A stretch of DNA of 64,000 bases, taken from assembly GCA_029251505.1 (NCBI GenBank), contig JAQXDG010000081.1, positions 1 to 64,000 of the forward strand, read 5' to 3'. Positions 51,681 through 62,398 of the stretch are shown here, one piece after another; position 1 is the first letter of the stretch; every line of letters begins with the position of its first letter. Below the pieces are notes generated by a model. That model made no database searches. It had not been told where the DNA came from and saw only the letters and a list, made by a program, of their open reading frames with translations. Both the position numbers and the translations under genes were made by a program. This stretch comes from Glaciecola sp. (GTDB lineage: Bacteria > Pseudomonadota > Gammaproteobacteria > Enterobacterales > Alteromonadaceae).

Positions 51681-52105
51681 TGAAAAAAGCAACTGGTTTT
51701 ACGCTTATCGAAGTAATGGTGGTCTTAGTGATCATCGGTATTATGGCCTCTATGGTCGTACCACAAATTTTAGGTAACCAAGAAGAAGCGCAGCTTAAAA
51801 AAGCCGCCATCGATATTCAAACCTTAGAAGGGGCGATGCAGATGTATAAGCTTAACAACAATCGCTACCCGACCACTGAACAAGGTTTAGAAGCATTAGT
51901 CAGTGAACCCACGATTGACCCGATCCCTCGCGCGTATCGTGAAGGTGGCTATATCCAACGTCTCCCGACGGATCCTTGGGGCAATGACTATCAGTTAATC
52001 TCCCCTGGAGAAGTAGGCGCGGTTGATATTTTTTCTAACGGCCCTGATATGGAACCCGGTACTGATGATGATATCGGTACGTGGAATCTCAACGACTACC
52101 TTTAA
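51680..52105 (+). CDS. gspG: Major pseudopilin GspG
   Basis: GFTLIEVMVVLVIIGIMASMVVPQILGNQEEA. Confidence 0.97.
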   Translation: MKKATGFTLIEVMVVLVIIGIMASMVVPQILGNQEEAQLKKAAIDIQTLEGAMQMYKLNNNRYPTTEQGLEALVSEPTIDPIPRAYREGGYIQRLPTDPWGNDYQLISPGEVGAVDIFSNGPDMEPGTDDDIGTWNLNDYL

Positions 52106-52124
52106 CTAAAACAATCAGACGTTT

Positions 52125-52745
52125 ATGATCCCTGCACAGCGCCAATCTGGATTTACCCTAATCGAAATCATGTTGGTGCTTGTCATCATGGGATTAGTGT
52201 CTGCGTACGTCGTCGTCAATGCGTTTGGTACTAATCCGTCCGATAAGCTCAAAACAGAAGCCCAGCGCTTTCATGCTATCGCAACCATGGCCTCTGATTT
52301 TGCGGTATTAAATCAGCTACAATTTGGTCTTGTGATTGATGATAAGCGTAACAGCTATCATTTTGTAACTTTAGATGACAACGACAATTGGATCCCTATC
52401 CAACAGAATAACGCTTTTACTAAGCGCGAATTAGACAGCAATTATGCGCTCAAGTTGCAACTTGACGGCTTTGAGTGGGAAACTGAAGATTCCTTGTTTA
52501 GTAATAACACTTTGTTTGATGAAACATTATCTGTATCCAGTGATGGGGTCCAAATAGGTAAAGAAGAAGACATTCCTCCCCCGCCACCGCAAATACTATT
52601 TTTATCCAGTGGCGATATTACAGAGTTTACCCTGACCTTTAAGTTTTTCGATGCGCAGTTGGGTAATGAAACATTCAGTGTTAGCTCACAAGGGTATTTA
52701 CCTTTGAAGCATGATTTAACTGCTGCCGATAAAGAGCGCCCTTAA
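52125..52745 (+). CDS. gspH: Minor pseudopilin GspH
   Basis: GFTLIEIMLVLVIMGLVSAYVV prepilin motif; position in operon. Confidence 0.93.
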   Translation: MIPAQRQSGFTLIEIMLVLVIMGLVSAYVVVNAFGTNPSDKLKTEAQRFHAIATMASDFAVLNQLQFGLVIDDKRNSYHFVTLDDNDNWIPIQQNNAFTKRELDSNYALKLQLDGFEWETEDSLFSNNTLFDETLSVSSDGVQIGKEEDIPPPPPQILFLSSGDITEFTLTFKFFDAQLGNETFSVSSQGYLPLKHDLTAADKERP

Positions 52746-53179
52746 TGCAGATCTTTAGCCGGTTACCTCGCTTACGTCTCCCTACTTCAGCATTGCGTTA
52801 CTCTCAACGAGGCATGACTTTGATTGAAGTCATGGTGGCATTGTTGATTTTTGGTTTAACGGGTAGTGCGGTGATGAAAGCAACAACAGAAAATTTATCT
52901 AGTGTTGGGCAATTACAAGATATTACCTTTGCGACTTTTGTTGCCAACAATCGGCTCGCTCAATTACACCTTGCGCGAGAATGGCCGATTAAAAACAATG
53001 AAAAAGGGCAAATGGATATGGCTAGCAGCACGTGGTATTGGCAACAAACCGTCACCAAAACTGCCGAAACTGAACTCATACAAGTCAGAATTACTGTTGC
53101 TACCGATGAAGCATACCGTCGTCCAATTACTGATGTGGTGAGCTTTTTTGCTAAACCGACCGCCAGTGGTGCGCCTTAA
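52745..53179 (+). CDS. gspI: Minor pseudopilin GspI
   Basis: GMTLIEVMVALLIFGLTGSAVMKA prepilin motif; position in operon. Confidence 0.93.
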   Translation: MQIFSRLPRLRLPTSALRYSQRGMTLIEVMVALLIFGLTGSAVMKATTENLSSVGQLQDITFATFVANNRLAQLHLAREWPIKNNEKGQMDMASSTWYWQQTVTKTAETELIQVRITVATDEAYRRPITDVVSFFAKPTASGAP

Positions 53180-53826
53180 TGCAAGCACAACGCGGATTTA
53201 CCTTAGTTGAAATCTTGGTCGCCATTGCGATATTTTCATTAATTGCCGCGGCCTCTACTGCTGTCTTGACCAATGTCATTGCTGCGTCAGAACAATCATC
53301 ACAATCCATCGAACGATTACAATCACTGCAACGTGCTATGATGGTTATCGAGCGCGATTTGTTACAAGCCGTAAATCGAGCACCACGGATTGGCGGTGTA
53401 GATAATAACACGACGGTATTTTTCGGTGGCGCCGGTGAAATGCAAAGCACCCATGATGGTGTCAGTTTTGTCCGTAACGGCTGGCAAAATCCTATGTGGT
53501 TACTACCTCGTTCAAATATGCAAGGTGTCGCCTATCGCCTTAATAGCGATAATGTATTGGAACGTCTGCACACCCTTTTTGTCGACAACGATTTAGGTAT
53601 TGACCCCATAGTACGACCACTATTAACAGGCGTTACTGACTTGAATATCGAGTTTATGGTGGCAATTAATTCACGTAACGAAATTAGTTGGGATGAGTCT
53701 TATAAAGGCACTAAAGTACCTAAAGGCATTGCCATTGAGATCACAACCAAAGAGTTTGGTGTGATCCGACGTGAATTCGCCCTGCTTGATCCGCCAGCGG
53801 TCCCTGCCCCAGAGGCAAGTTCATGA
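53179..53826 (+). CDS. gspJ: Minor pseudopilin GspJ
   Basis: GFTLVEILVAIAIFSLIAAASTAVL prepilin motif; position in operon. Confidence 0.93.
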   Translation: MQAQRGFTLVEILVAIAIFSLIAAASTAVLTNVIAASEQSSQSIERLQSLQRAMMVIERDLLQAVNRAPRIGGVDNNTTVFFGGAGEMQSTHDGVSFVRNGWQNPMWLLPRSNMQGVAYRLNSDNVLERLHTLFVDNDLGIDPIVRPLLTGVTDLNIEFMVAINSRNEISWDESYKGTKVPKGIAIEITTKEFGVIRREFALLDPPAVPAPEASS

Positions 53827-54812
53827 CTCGTTCACCTCTAGCGCAACAACGCGGCATGGCATTGTTGATTGTGTTATTTATCGTCGCACTGGTGAGTGTA
53901 CTTGCAACCGAGATGGGCAGTCGCTTACAACTACAAGTTCAACGTGCCAGTAATATTAAAGATAACAATCAAGCGTATTGGTACAGTATTGGTGCTGAGG
54001 CTTACGCCATGATCGCCATCAAAAACTTATATGAACTGGATGATGGCAATATCCATCTCGATCAACCTTGGGCACAACCCCTAGTTTATCCGATAGAAAA
54101 TGGCCAAATTACCGCCACAATTACAGATTCTCAAGCATGTTTTAATATTAATGCATTAGCACAGCCCCCAAGCTCTTCTAACACTGGCGATCGCAATACC
54201 ACGCCGGCTATGGACGCCTTTAGTGCGTTAGTTAGAAAAATAACCAATGGCGATACTTACACTGCGGATGTCGTTAGAGACTCGCTGGTTGATTATCTCG
54301 ATGACAATACCAGCGCCCGCCCGTATGGCGCAGAAGATGACACTTATTTGGGTTTACGCTATCCACATTTAAGCGCCAATACTCTCTTAACCGAAGTCTC
54401 CGAACTACGGTTAGTCAATGGCGTTAATGTCGAGTGGTTTGCTGATTTATTAAAATATGTGTGCGTGCTACCACAAAACCAAAACTTGGTCATTAATATC
54501 AATACCCTTACTGAAGATGATGACATTTTATTATCTGCCGTCACAGGGCTATCCGTATCAGATGCCCAATCATTAATCGAGTCACGCCCTGAGCGTGGCT
54601 ATGAAACGGCGGCTGATTTTTTTGACGAGCCAGAAATGGCTGGTATCATCTTGTCGGATACGCAACGAACATGGTTCAACACTACTACAGAGTATTTTAC
54701 CTTAACGACAATTACTCAGTATAATGAGACACAGTTTACATTGACCAGCTTGATGCATGTAACCAATCAAGAAAATGTCAGTGTCATTCAACGCACTTTT
54801 GGGAGAAGGTAA
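53823..54812 (+). CDS. gspK: Minor pseudopilin GspK
   Basis: GMALLIVLFIVALVSVLATEM; long GspK-type body. Confidence 0.93.
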   Translation: MTRSPLAQQRGMALLIVLFIVALVSVLATEMGSRLQLQVQRASNIKDNNQAYWYSIGAEAYAMIAIKNLYELDDGNIHLDQPWAQPLVYPIENGQITATITDSQACFNINALAQPPSSSNTGDRNTTPAMDAFSALVRKITNGDTYTADVVRDSLVDYLDDNTSARPYGAEDDTYLGLRYPHLSANTLLTEVSELRLVNGVNVEWFADLLKYVCVLPQNQNLVININTLTEDDDILLSAVTGLSVSDAQSLIESRPERGYETAADFFDEPEMAGIILSDTQRTWFNTTTEYFTLTTITQYNETQFTLTSLMHVTNQENVSVIQRTFGRR

Positions 54813-54813
54813 C

Positions 54814-56055
54814 GTGGAACAACTCATCATTCGCTTAGGCGCACACGCTGAACAGGCTATCGATTGGGCGATCTGGCAAACCACCCAGCAAACTATTTTA
54901 GCTTCTGGTGTGTTACCCGATGCAGCGGCACTTGACACATTACAAGAACGCGCAGCTGGGAGACCCTTGACTGTCTTAGTTCCGTCAACTGAAGTGTTGT
55001 TACGGACCATTACCTTGCCCCCTGGAGCATCACGCAAAGTCATTCAATCCATTGGTTTTATGCTAGAAGATGATGTGGCATTAGATATTGATGAACAATT
55101 CATTGCATTAGGTCCCAAAGTAAATAATCAACAGATGGTAGCCATTGTTGCCGATGCGACTATGAATCAATGGTTGAGATGGCTAAGCGATGCAGGGTTA
55201 CAGTGCCAGCGGATGCTCCCAGATATATTGGCACTACCCTTACCGATCGCAGCGGATGATACTGTGCCGACATTAGCCAGTATGCAAATCCGAGAACAAC
55301 TGTTATTGCGCAGTAGTTCATGGGCCGGCTGGGCAGGTGAAACATCCTGGTTAGCGCCGTTATTACAACAGCATATCCAACACCAAGGCAACCCCTTTGC
55401 ACTGACACAATTTACCCAAGATGATATCTTTGCTAACAATGAGTTAGTCACTACGCACACCGCTGAATTAGAATTACCGATGCATATTTTCGCACAGGGT
55501 ATTGCACCGCAGACCGATTCTGGATTTATTGCTAGTACGTCATTTAACTTATGCCAAGGTAAGTACCAGCAAAAACAGCGTAGCTCAGGTCAATGGCAAT
55601 ATTGGCGAAGTGTTGCGGCTGTTGCCGTAATCGCTTTGGGTTTAGGCTTGGTAGATAAGAGCATAATGATCTATGATTTACAGCAACAAAATGATCAACT
55701 TAACAGTCAAATCCAACGTGATATTCAAAAAAGCTTTCCCGATATTGGTGCATATCGTGACGCAAGACGCGCGATCACTCAATATGTGAATCGTTTACAT
55801 GATATGGGTAATGGTGTTTCAGGTGTCGATATGCTCACTAACCTCAGCAATGCTTTTGCAGCATCCAATGTCGAAGCGCAATCATTAAAATTTAACCATG
55901 ACCGATCAGAGTTAAGGATCCAAGCGCAAGCGAAATCATTTGCGGATTTACAGACCTTTAAAAATCAAGCGCAGGCGATTGGCTATACCGTAGAAGAAGG
56001 TGCCATTAATAATCGCAACAATTTAGTCATCGGCACATTGACCATCAAAGGATAA
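54814..56055 (+). CDS. gspL: Type II secretion protein GspL
   Basis: GTG start directly after gspK stop; VEQLIIRLGAHAEQAIDWAIW; actin-like fold plus TM; position in operon. Confidence 0.92.
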   Translation: MEQLIIRLGAHAEQAIDWAIWQTTQQTILASGVLPDAAALDTLQERAAGRPLTVLVPSTEVLLRTITLPPGASRKVIQSIGFMLEDDVALDIDEQFIALGPKVNNQQMVAIVADATMNQWLRWLSDAGLQCQRMLPDILALPLPIAADDTVPTLASMQIREQLLLRSSSWAGWAGETSWLAPLLQQHIQHQGNPFALTQFTQDDIFANNELVTTHTAELELPMHIFAQGIAPQTDSGFIASTSFNLCQGKYQQKQRSSGQWQYWRSVAAVAVIALGLGLVDKSIMIYDLQQQNDQLNSQIQRDIQKSFPDIGAYRDARRAITQYVNRLHDMGNGVSGVDMLTNLSNAFAASNVEAQSLKFNHDRSELRIQAQAKSFADLQTFKNQAQAIGYTVEEGAINNRNNLVIGTLTIKG

Positions 56056-56058
56056 ATC

Positions 56059-56544
56059 ATGAACAAAAAAATGATCATTGAGTGGTTTGGTAAACTTGAA
56101 ACCCGCGAACAATTATTATTAAAAATTGGCAGTATCATAATTGTTACAGGCTTATTCTACGGACTCGTGTGGGCGCCTATGAACAACACGATCACTCGCC
56201 AAACGGCGCTTTTAGGACAACAACAAACATTATCAACATGGATCGTACAACAAGAAGCAAAGGTCTTACAATTTCGACGTCAAGGACCGGGTAAAGCAAC
56301 ATTAAAAGGCTCCATCGTGCAAGCGGTCAACCAAACTGCCAAAGCTAGTAATATTACCTTAACACGGATCCAACCCAGTAATGATGAAGTCCAAGTGTGG
56401 ATTGATGAAATTGAATTTAATACGTTAATGGCGTGGTTAGATAACTTAGATAAAAGCGGCGTACAAGTATTACAAGCGGATATTAGTGAATCTGGCGGCG
56501 CAGGTGTGGTTAAAGTTCGCCGTTTACAACTAGGAAAATCATGA
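56059..56544 (+). CDS. gspM: Type II secretion protein GspM
   Basis: WFGKLETREQLLLKIGSIIIVTGLFYGLVWAPM; follows gspL. Confidence 0.92.
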   Translation: MNKKMIIEWFGKLETREQLLLKIGSIIIVTGLFYGLVWAPMNNTITRQTALLGQQQTLSTWIVQQEAKVLQFRRQGPGKATLKGSIVQAVNQTAKASNITLTRIQPSNDEVQVWIDEIEFNTLMAWLDNLDKSGVQVLQADISESGGAGVVKVRRLQLGKS

Positions 56545-57296
56545 AGTCTCGTATTGTCATAGTGCTTAGCGCACTACTCTTATTATTCATACTTGTCATT
56601 GCCAAATTACCGGCAAAGCACGTGGTTTACCGTGTCAACTTCCCCACTGGTATGGGGCTCTATGAAGTGTCGGGTACCATTTGGCAAGGCAGCGCCGCCA
56701 GTGCATTAGTGCACGGGCAAACACTGAATAATGTGACATGGGATATCTCCGTGTGGTCGTTATTGACCGGCACTATCAGTGCTGAAGTACACACTAACCA
56801 GCGCACAAATACGCATGTTAATGGTACTGTTGCCTATGCATTATTTTCTAGGATACTGAGTCTGCATAAGATGAACGCGACATTACCTGCAGAAATCATA
56901 TTTGCTCAAGCCGCTCTTCCTGTACCGGTTATTGGTGCGGGTCAAATTGGGATTACGCTGTCTGATGCGAGCTTTGATGTCAGCCAACCTATGCCTATTT
57001 GTGAACAGCTCAATGGTTCAGGTAGTTGGCAAAATGCAGCAGTGTTAGTATCAAAGGGTATGGTAGATTTAGGTACGTTTAACGCACAACTGCGTTGTAT
57101 CGATTCGGTGTATAACATTGAAGTAAAAGAACCGAACAAACTCGGTTTGTCCTTCATTGCGTCCGGGAATAATCCACAACAACTTCGCATCAATGGACGG
57201 TTTAAATTGCCACCAGAGTTACCCGAAGAGATGCAACGAGTGGCTGAATTCTTAGGGCAACCTGATGCTCAAGGCTATACTCCCCTTAAATGGTAA
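56541..57296 (+). CDS. gspN: Type II secretion protein GspN
   Basis: Single TM and GspN-like body (VSGTIWQGSAASALVHGQTLNNVTWDI); last gene of operon. Confidence 0.9.
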   Translation: MKSRIVIVLSALLLLFILVIAKLPAKHVVYRVNFPTGMGLYEVSGTIWQGSAASALVHGQTLNNVTWDISVWSLLTGTISAEVHTNQRTNTHVNGTVAYALFSRILSLHKMNATLPAEIIFAQAALPVPVIGAGQIGITLSDASFDVSQPMPICEQLNGSGSWQNAAVLVSKGMVDLGTFNAQLRCIDSVYNIEVKEPNKLGLSFIASGNNPQQLRINGRFKLPPELPEEMQRVAEFLGQPDAQGYTPLKW

Positions 57297-57428
57297 TAAC
57301 ATTTGGCGCGATTGCAGCAACAAAGCTGTTCAAAATATAAACACTCTCTTATTTATTTCGGGCAATTATTTGCGCTATTGCCGGTTCACGACAATAATTT
57401 AATAAAATAAGTCGAATAAAGATGGGTA

Positions 57429-58427
57429 ATGGATATATTTTCTGGCGAGCAAAAACCTTTAGGTTCTGAACAAGCAGCAAGACCTTACCGCATTTTAGTC
57501 GTGGATGATTCGCCGATGGATCTGCACTTTTTACTGAATGGCCTATCCGATAATTTTGTGGTGTCATTTGCTTCCTCTGCCAAAGAAGCATTGTCCCTCG
57601 CCAATCAATTCCCACAACCCGATTTAATGTTACTAGATGTCATCATGCCAGATATAGATGGGTATGAAATGTGCGCGATGCTAAAAAACGATGTGAATAC
57701 GCGTAACATACCGGTCATTTTTGTCACCGGAATGCAAGACACATCAGATAAAGCCAAAGGATTTAATGCCGGCGCTGTGGATTATATTACCAAGCCACTC
57801 GAGATCGCTGAACTTGAAGCCCGTGTACAGACTCATATTCGCTTAAAAGAACAATCGCAGTACTTAGAGTCTATGGCATATTTTGACCCGCTAACAGGGG
57901 TTCCTAATCGTCGTAAATATAATGAAGTACTGCAACGCGAATGGGCCCGTTGCATACGCTACCATCATCAAATGTCGATGATCATCATCGATATCGATTT
58001 TTTTAAACAATACAACGAACATTATGGGCATAGCGAAGGGGATAATTGTTTAATTGCAGTATCGCGTTTACTCGAAAATCAAGGTGGCCGACCGACGGAT
58101 TTATTTGCCCGTATCGGCGGTGAAGAATTTGTCATGCTCTTACCTGATTGCAATGCAGCTGGTGCGATGAAAAAAGCAGAAAAAATGCAAACCGTCGTCA
58201 ATCAAGCTCAGGTCCCACACGCGGGTCTTCCAGACGAGCAATATATCTCCGTCAGTATGGGCGTGGCATCAATCTTTCCAAGTCATGGTCAAGGTGCATT
58301 ATCACTGTTCCAAGCAGCAGATGATGCCCTGTTTGCCGCTAAACGCGATGGTCGCAACTGTATTTCAATCGGTAAAAGTGACACGACCCCAGGCATACAC
58401 GGGGAAGAAGCTCGTCAACATCATTAA
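57429..58427 (+). CDS. Response regulator with GGDEF (diguanylate cyclase) output domain
   Basis: Receiver (ILVVDDSPMDLHFLL...LMLLDVIMPDIDGYEM...YITKPLE) and GGEEF motif (ARIGGEEFVMLLPDC). Confidence 0.93.
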   Translation: MDIFSGEQKPLGSEQAARPYRILVVDDSPMDLHFLLNGLSDNFVVSFASSAKEALSLANQFPQPDLMLLDVIMPDIDGYEMCAMLKNDVNTRNIPVIFVTGMQDTSDKAKGFNAGAVDYITKPLEIAELEARVQTHIRLKEQSQYLESMAYFDPLTGVPNRRKYNEVLQREWARCIRYHHQMSMIIIDIDFFKQYNEHYGHSEGDNCLIAVSRLLENQGGRPTDLFARIGGEEFVMLLPDCNAAGAMKKAEKMQTVVNQAQVPHAGLPDEQYISVSMGVASIFPSHGQGALSLFQAADDALFAAKRDGRNCISIGKSDTTPGIHGEEARQHH

Positions 58428-58437
58428 TCATTAATCA

Positions 58438-59112
58438 TTATAGGATGAATGGGATCTCATTGCGGTAATCAACCACACTTGGAAATTCCGTTACTCCTCG
58501 TAACGGTTTACGACTGTCTGGATTGTCCACACACAACAAATGTGCAATACCAAAGGTTTTCGCGGCATGTAAAATCGGAATACTATCATCGACGAACAAT
58601 GTACGTTGCGGATCAAATGGGACATCTTGCTGTAAGGCTCGCCATAGCTGTTGCGATTCTTTAGTTACGCCATAATCGTGAGTCGAAATTAATCGTGTAA
58701 TATGTGAATCTAACTGTGTCATTTCTACTTTTAACGATAAACTCCCCCGATGTGCATTCGTCACTAGCACGACTTCTCGTCCACTATTTTTCAGCGCATC
58801 TAAAAATGGGATAGTATCGTCGCGCAACGTAATGAGATGTTGAATTTCTCGCTTGGCAGAGACAATATCTAAGTCGAGTTTTTCTTGCCAAAAATCTAAA
58901 CAATACCATTGAATTTCACCAAATACTTTAGCGCATTCAGCGGTCATATAAGCCTTGGTCTGTGCTAGGGGTTGGTTCAATTTCTCCGCTAATTTTTGCG
59001 GTATCACCTCCAACCAAAAATGATTATCAAAGTGCAGATCGAGTAACGTCCCATCCATATCAAGTAACACTGTATCAATTTGTGACCATGGGACAAGCGG
59101 GTCATGTTGCAT
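58438..59112 (-). CDS. yrfG: GMP/IMP nucleotidase YrfG-like HAD hydrolase
   Basis: IDTVLLDMDGTLLDLHFDNHFWLEVIPQKLA; LVTNAHRGSL; FVDDSIPIL. Confidence 0.9.
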   Translation of the reverse strand: MQHDPLVPWSQIDTVLLDMDGTLLDLHFDNHFWLEVIPQKLAEKLNQPLAQTKAYMTAECAKVFGEIQWYCLDFWQEKLDLDIVSAKREIQHLITLRDDTIPFLDALKNSGREVVLVTNAHRGSLSLKVEMTQLDSHITRLISTHDYGVTKESQQLWRALQQDVPFDPQRTLFVDDSIPILHAAKTFGIAHLLCVDNPDSRKPLRGVTEFPSVVDYRNEIPFIL

Positions 59113-59187
59113 AACAATTTTCCTTATATCTGCAAGTAAAAAGGGGTATGATAAAACCATTCATTGCTAATGTAACGTAAATCATTG

Positions 59188-59760
59188 ATGAGCAAAATAG
59201 ATCCCAACAAACCCTTACCCGAAATCACTCATCGCACAATTGTTGCACGGAGTAAATTCTTTCGCATTGAGCAAGTTGATTTAACTTTTTCCAACGGTGC
59301 CACACGGCAATTTGAACGCATGGCGGGTAAAGGTCATGGGGCAGTCATGATTGTGCCTTTTTATGATGATGATCATATTTTGCTGATCCGCGAATACGGA
59401 GCAGGCACACATCAATACGAATTAGGTTTCCCCAAGGGACTGATTGATGCTGGCGAAACGCCGTTTCAAGCTGCTAATCGTGAACTTAAAGAAGAAGCCG
59501 GCTATGGTGCCAACGACTTATCTGACCTGATAAATGTCAGTATGGCTCCAACATTTTTTAATGCTAAGATGCATATCGTTATTGCCAAGGATTTATACCC
59601 TGAGCGCCTTGAAGGTGATGAACCCGAGCCTCTTGAGGTCGTTAAATGGCCCTTATCCAATATTGACGAATTATTAGCCAGAGATGATTTTACCGAAGCA
59701 CGGAGTATAGCTGCGCTGCTTTTGATAGATAAACAACACAATGCAAATGCTATTAAGTGA
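59188..59760 (+). CDS. nudE: ADP compounds hydrolase NudE
   Basis: Nudix box GFPKGLIDAGETPFQAANRELKEEAGYGA; adjacent to yrfG and cysQ. Confidence 0.9.
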   Translation: MSKIDPNKPLPEITHRTIVARSKFFRIEQVDLTFSNGATRQFERMAGKGHGAVMIVPFYDDDHILLIREYGAGTHQYELGFPKGLIDAGETPFQAANRELKEEAGYGANDLSDLINVSMAPTFFNAKMHIVIAKDLYPERLEGDEPEPLEVVKWPLSNIDELLARDDFTEARSIAALLLIDKQHNANAIK

Positions 59761-59767
59761 GCCTTTT

Positions 59768-60586
59768 ATGCCATATCAACATTTACTTACCATTGCTCAA
59801 GATGCTGCCAAATTAGCTGGCGAAGCGGTCCTAGAAATCTACGATAGCGGCGATTTTACCGAATATAGCAAAGACGACGATTCACCGGTTACCAGTGCAG
59901 ATTATAGAGCCAATGAAATTATCATGGCGTTACTGCAGCAACATACACCGGATATTCCGATCATGTCCGAAGAAACAGAGCAGTTACAATTATCCGACCG
60001 TGCTGCATGGCAACGCTATTGGCTAATTGACCCTATTGATGGCACCCAAGAATTCATTGCCCGCAGTGGTGATTTCGCTGTCAACATTGCGCTTATTGAA
60101 AATAACGAACCGGTTATTGGTGTGATTTACTGGCCTGCTGGGGAAAGCTTATATTATGCGGTCAAAGGTAAAGGCGCATTTAAATCTTGCGCAGTCGAAA
60201 ACAAACAGATTCATGTAAAGACATTTGTCGATCCGGCTAATGATCCCGTTGTTATTGCAATTAGCCGCAGACAAAAACGTGAAAATGTCCTCAAACGCTT
60301 AGATCAAGCCCGCACTTATCAAACGTTACCAGCAGGAAGCTGTTCTCTCAAAGCGTGCTTTATTGCCGAAGGTAAAGCTGACTTCTTCATGCGTTTAGGC
60401 GTGACTGGAGAGTGGGATACCGGTGCATCACAATGTATTGTATCTGAAGCTGGTGGGTTAATTCGTTCTGTAGATTTTGAGCCCATGAGTTACAATCAAC
60501 GTGAATCACTCGAAAATCCAAACTTTGTCGTGTTAGGCGATCAATCGGTTGATTGGGCAGCCTTAGTTAACTATTACATTGATTAA
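59768..60586 (+). CDS. cysQ: 3'(2'),5'-bisphosphate nucleotidase CysQ
   Basis: SEETEQ...WLIDPIDGTQEFIARSGDFAVNIALIE; start at MPYQHLL. Confidence 0.94.
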   Translation: MPYQHLLTIAQDAAKLAGEAVLEIYDSGDFTEYSKDDDSPVTSADYRANEIIMALLQQHTPDIPIMSEETEQLQLSDRAAWQRYWLIDPIDGTQEFIARSGDFAVNIALIENNEPVIGVIYWPAGESLYYAVKGKGAFKSCAVENKQIHVKTFVDPANDPVVIAISRRQKRENVLKRLDQARTYQTLPAGSCSLKACFIAEGKADFFMRLGVTGEWDTGASQCIVSEAGGLIRSVDFEPMSYNQRESLENPNFVVLGDQSVDWAALVNYYID

Positions 60587-60805
60587 CTACTCTTGGTATT
60601 CTTGCGCATCTACGATATTAACACTCTCGTATAATTCAGAATACACTAACACCGCTTCACCTGAGCGCAATTTAGCAATCACTTGTTGTACCTTGGTGTC
60701 CAAGGGGACTTCTTCGGCGCCATAATCAGTGCCCTCGCGTAACACATAGGATTCTGCCACACTATACAAGATATCGGCGCTTAGTTCTTGGATAGGGATT
60801 ATCAT
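60587..60805 (-). CDS. yheU: YheU-family protein
   Basis: MIIPIQELSADILYSVAESYVLREGTDYGAEEVPLDTKVQQVIAKLRSGEAVLVYSELYESVNI. Confidence 0.88.
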   Translation of the reverse strand: MIIPIQELSADILYSVAESYVLREGTDYGAEEVPLDTKVQQVIAKLRSGEAVLVYSELYESVNIVDAQEYQE

Positions 60806-61839
60806 TTTGTTACTCCTGAGTGCCCACTCCTATTTTGCTCCAAAGCAAGCTGCTCAGTAATAAATGCCACTAGTCGAGTTCCTAACCATGTTGATGTCGA
60901 CCATGGCGTACCTTGTGCAAATCCCACATGTCCGCCGCGTGGACTATATTCGTAGGCAACACTGGGCGATAATGCTTGTGCGCCAGGTACTACCGCTTGA
61001 TTCATAAAGGGATCATCCAACGCGTGCAGGACTAACGTCGGTACCGTAATATATTTTAAAAACTGCATCCCAGAGCATTTTTGATAGTAGTCATTTGCAC
61101 TGGCAAAACCATGCAGTGGAGCCGTAATATTTTCATCGAACTTTTCAAACGTATCCAGATTGTTGATCTGTGATTCATCGATGCGGACTTTACCTTTGTA
61201 GTCTAATTGAGTGAATTTTTGCATTAAGGTCGAACGCATGCTGTTAAGCAGCTTACGTTGATATACTTGCGAAAATCCTTCAGATATGGCCTTAGCACAC
61301 TCATCTAAACGCAACGGAGCTGATACACTGACACATGCCGAAAAAGGATTATCCACTTTGGTTTCACCCGCTAATTTCAACAACATATTACCGCCTAGCG
61401 AATACCCAACACCGCATAATGGGATATCAGGATAGCGCTGGCGCAATTTTTCGGTAAACCACAATGCATCCGACGTTTCACCACTGTGATAAGCTCGATG
61501 AGTACGGTTAGGTTCGCCGCTGCAGCCACGAAAATGCATCAACACCACTTGCCAGGGTTTACCCAGACATGTCTGCACCATATCTTGAATATAATGTGAA
61601 TCTTTAGAGCCTTCTAAGCCATGAAATAATACCACGACCGCTTGCGTCTCTTGCGGCTTGGGTCCCCATGCGAGATCCAAAAAGTCGCCATCCGGCGTAT
61701 CTACACGCTCCATTGTCATTGGAACAAGACCCCTTTTCCCAAAAAAACGTGGCCAGATGGTTTGCAAATGTGGATTTTTACACCAAGCAGGTGCTTGATA
61801 GGCGGCTAGATATTTTTGTCCAAATTGTGTGTTAAACAC
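60802..61839 (-). CDS. yheT: YheT-like alpha/beta hydrolase
   Basis: NPHLQTIWPRFFGK; VVLFHGLEGSKDSHYIQ; GVGYSLGGNMLLKLAGE. Confidence 0.92.
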   Translation of the reverse strand: MFNTQFGQKYLAAYQAPAWCKNPHLQTIWPRFFGKRGLVPMTMERVDTPDGDFLDLAWGPKPQETQAVVVLFHGLEGSKDSHYIQDMVQTCLGKPWQVVLMHFRGCSGEPNRTHRAYHSGETSDALWFTEKLRQRYPDIPLCGVGYSLGGNMLLKLAGETKVDNPFSACVSVSAPLRLDECAKAISEGFSQVYQRKLLNSMRSTLMQKFTQLDYKGKVRIDESQINNLDTFEKFDENITAPLHGFASANDYYQKCSGMQFLKYITVPTLVLHALDDPFMNQAVVPGAQALSPSVAYEYSPRGGHVGFAQGTPWSTSTWLGTRLVAFITEQLALEQNRSGHSGVTK

Positions 61840-62398
61840 TAGGCAATGCTCGCTGTGCTATAGATTCAATGTCTTTGGTAAGGGCGATAGCACCATTTTT
61901 CAAGACTTGATCCGAAATGTTATTGGCAATGTGCCCGTGCAAGTATAACCGAGTTTGCTGTAAGCGCATGTCTTTGTCGTTACCGTCATTAGTGTCAAGC
62001 AGTTGATCGTTAAGATGGGTTAATGCCCATTGAATCATCGCTTTTTGCTGTCTTTGCTCCGCAGCAAGCTCAGTGCTAAGAGCGGCTTTGTAGTCTGCGG
62101 AAGTTTTATCGCTGTGCGCTAAGCGAGCTTGACGAATCGGAGCAACATCGTTGTCATGGGAATGCACAATTACCGTATTGAGTTGTTGTAGATTGTCCGC
62201 CGATAATACTCGATATCCACGCACATCACACCAAATCGCAAATAGCAGCCCGTTAACATGCCCATGATATTGATCTTGCCAGGCTATGCAATGTGCTTGC
62301 ATACTCGGTAGTCCATATACCTTTACCGAGAACGCCCAGAAGTCATCGACCCAGATTTTGAGCACCGATATATCGTGGTTATCATTAGCAGAAGACAT
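61832..62398 (-). CDS. TIGR02444-family protein
   Basis: DDFWAFSVKVYGLPSMQAHCIAWQDQYHGHVNGLLFAIWCDVRGYRV; between yheT and the ABC-F gene. Confidence 0.8.
   Translation of the reverse strand: MSSANDNHDISVLKIWVDDFWAFSVKVYGLPSMQAHCIAWQDQYHGHVNGLLFAIWCDVRGYRVLSADNLQQLNTVIVHSHDNDVAPIRQARLAHSDKTSADYKAALSTELAAEQRQQKAMIQWALTHLNDQLLDTNDGNDKDMRLQQTRLYLHGHIANNISDQVLKNGAIALTKDIESIAQRALPSV

Noticed and set aside
45941-57296. gsp operon as an accessory or phage-derived island
   Set aside because: The set gspC-N is complete, in standard order and flanked by core genes, with no integrase, tRNA or repeat boundaries.
58424-58440. Short tandem attaatc repeats after the GGDEF gene
   Set aside because: Two to three copies of a 7-nt AT-rich unit, too short to support a repeat element or CRISPR.
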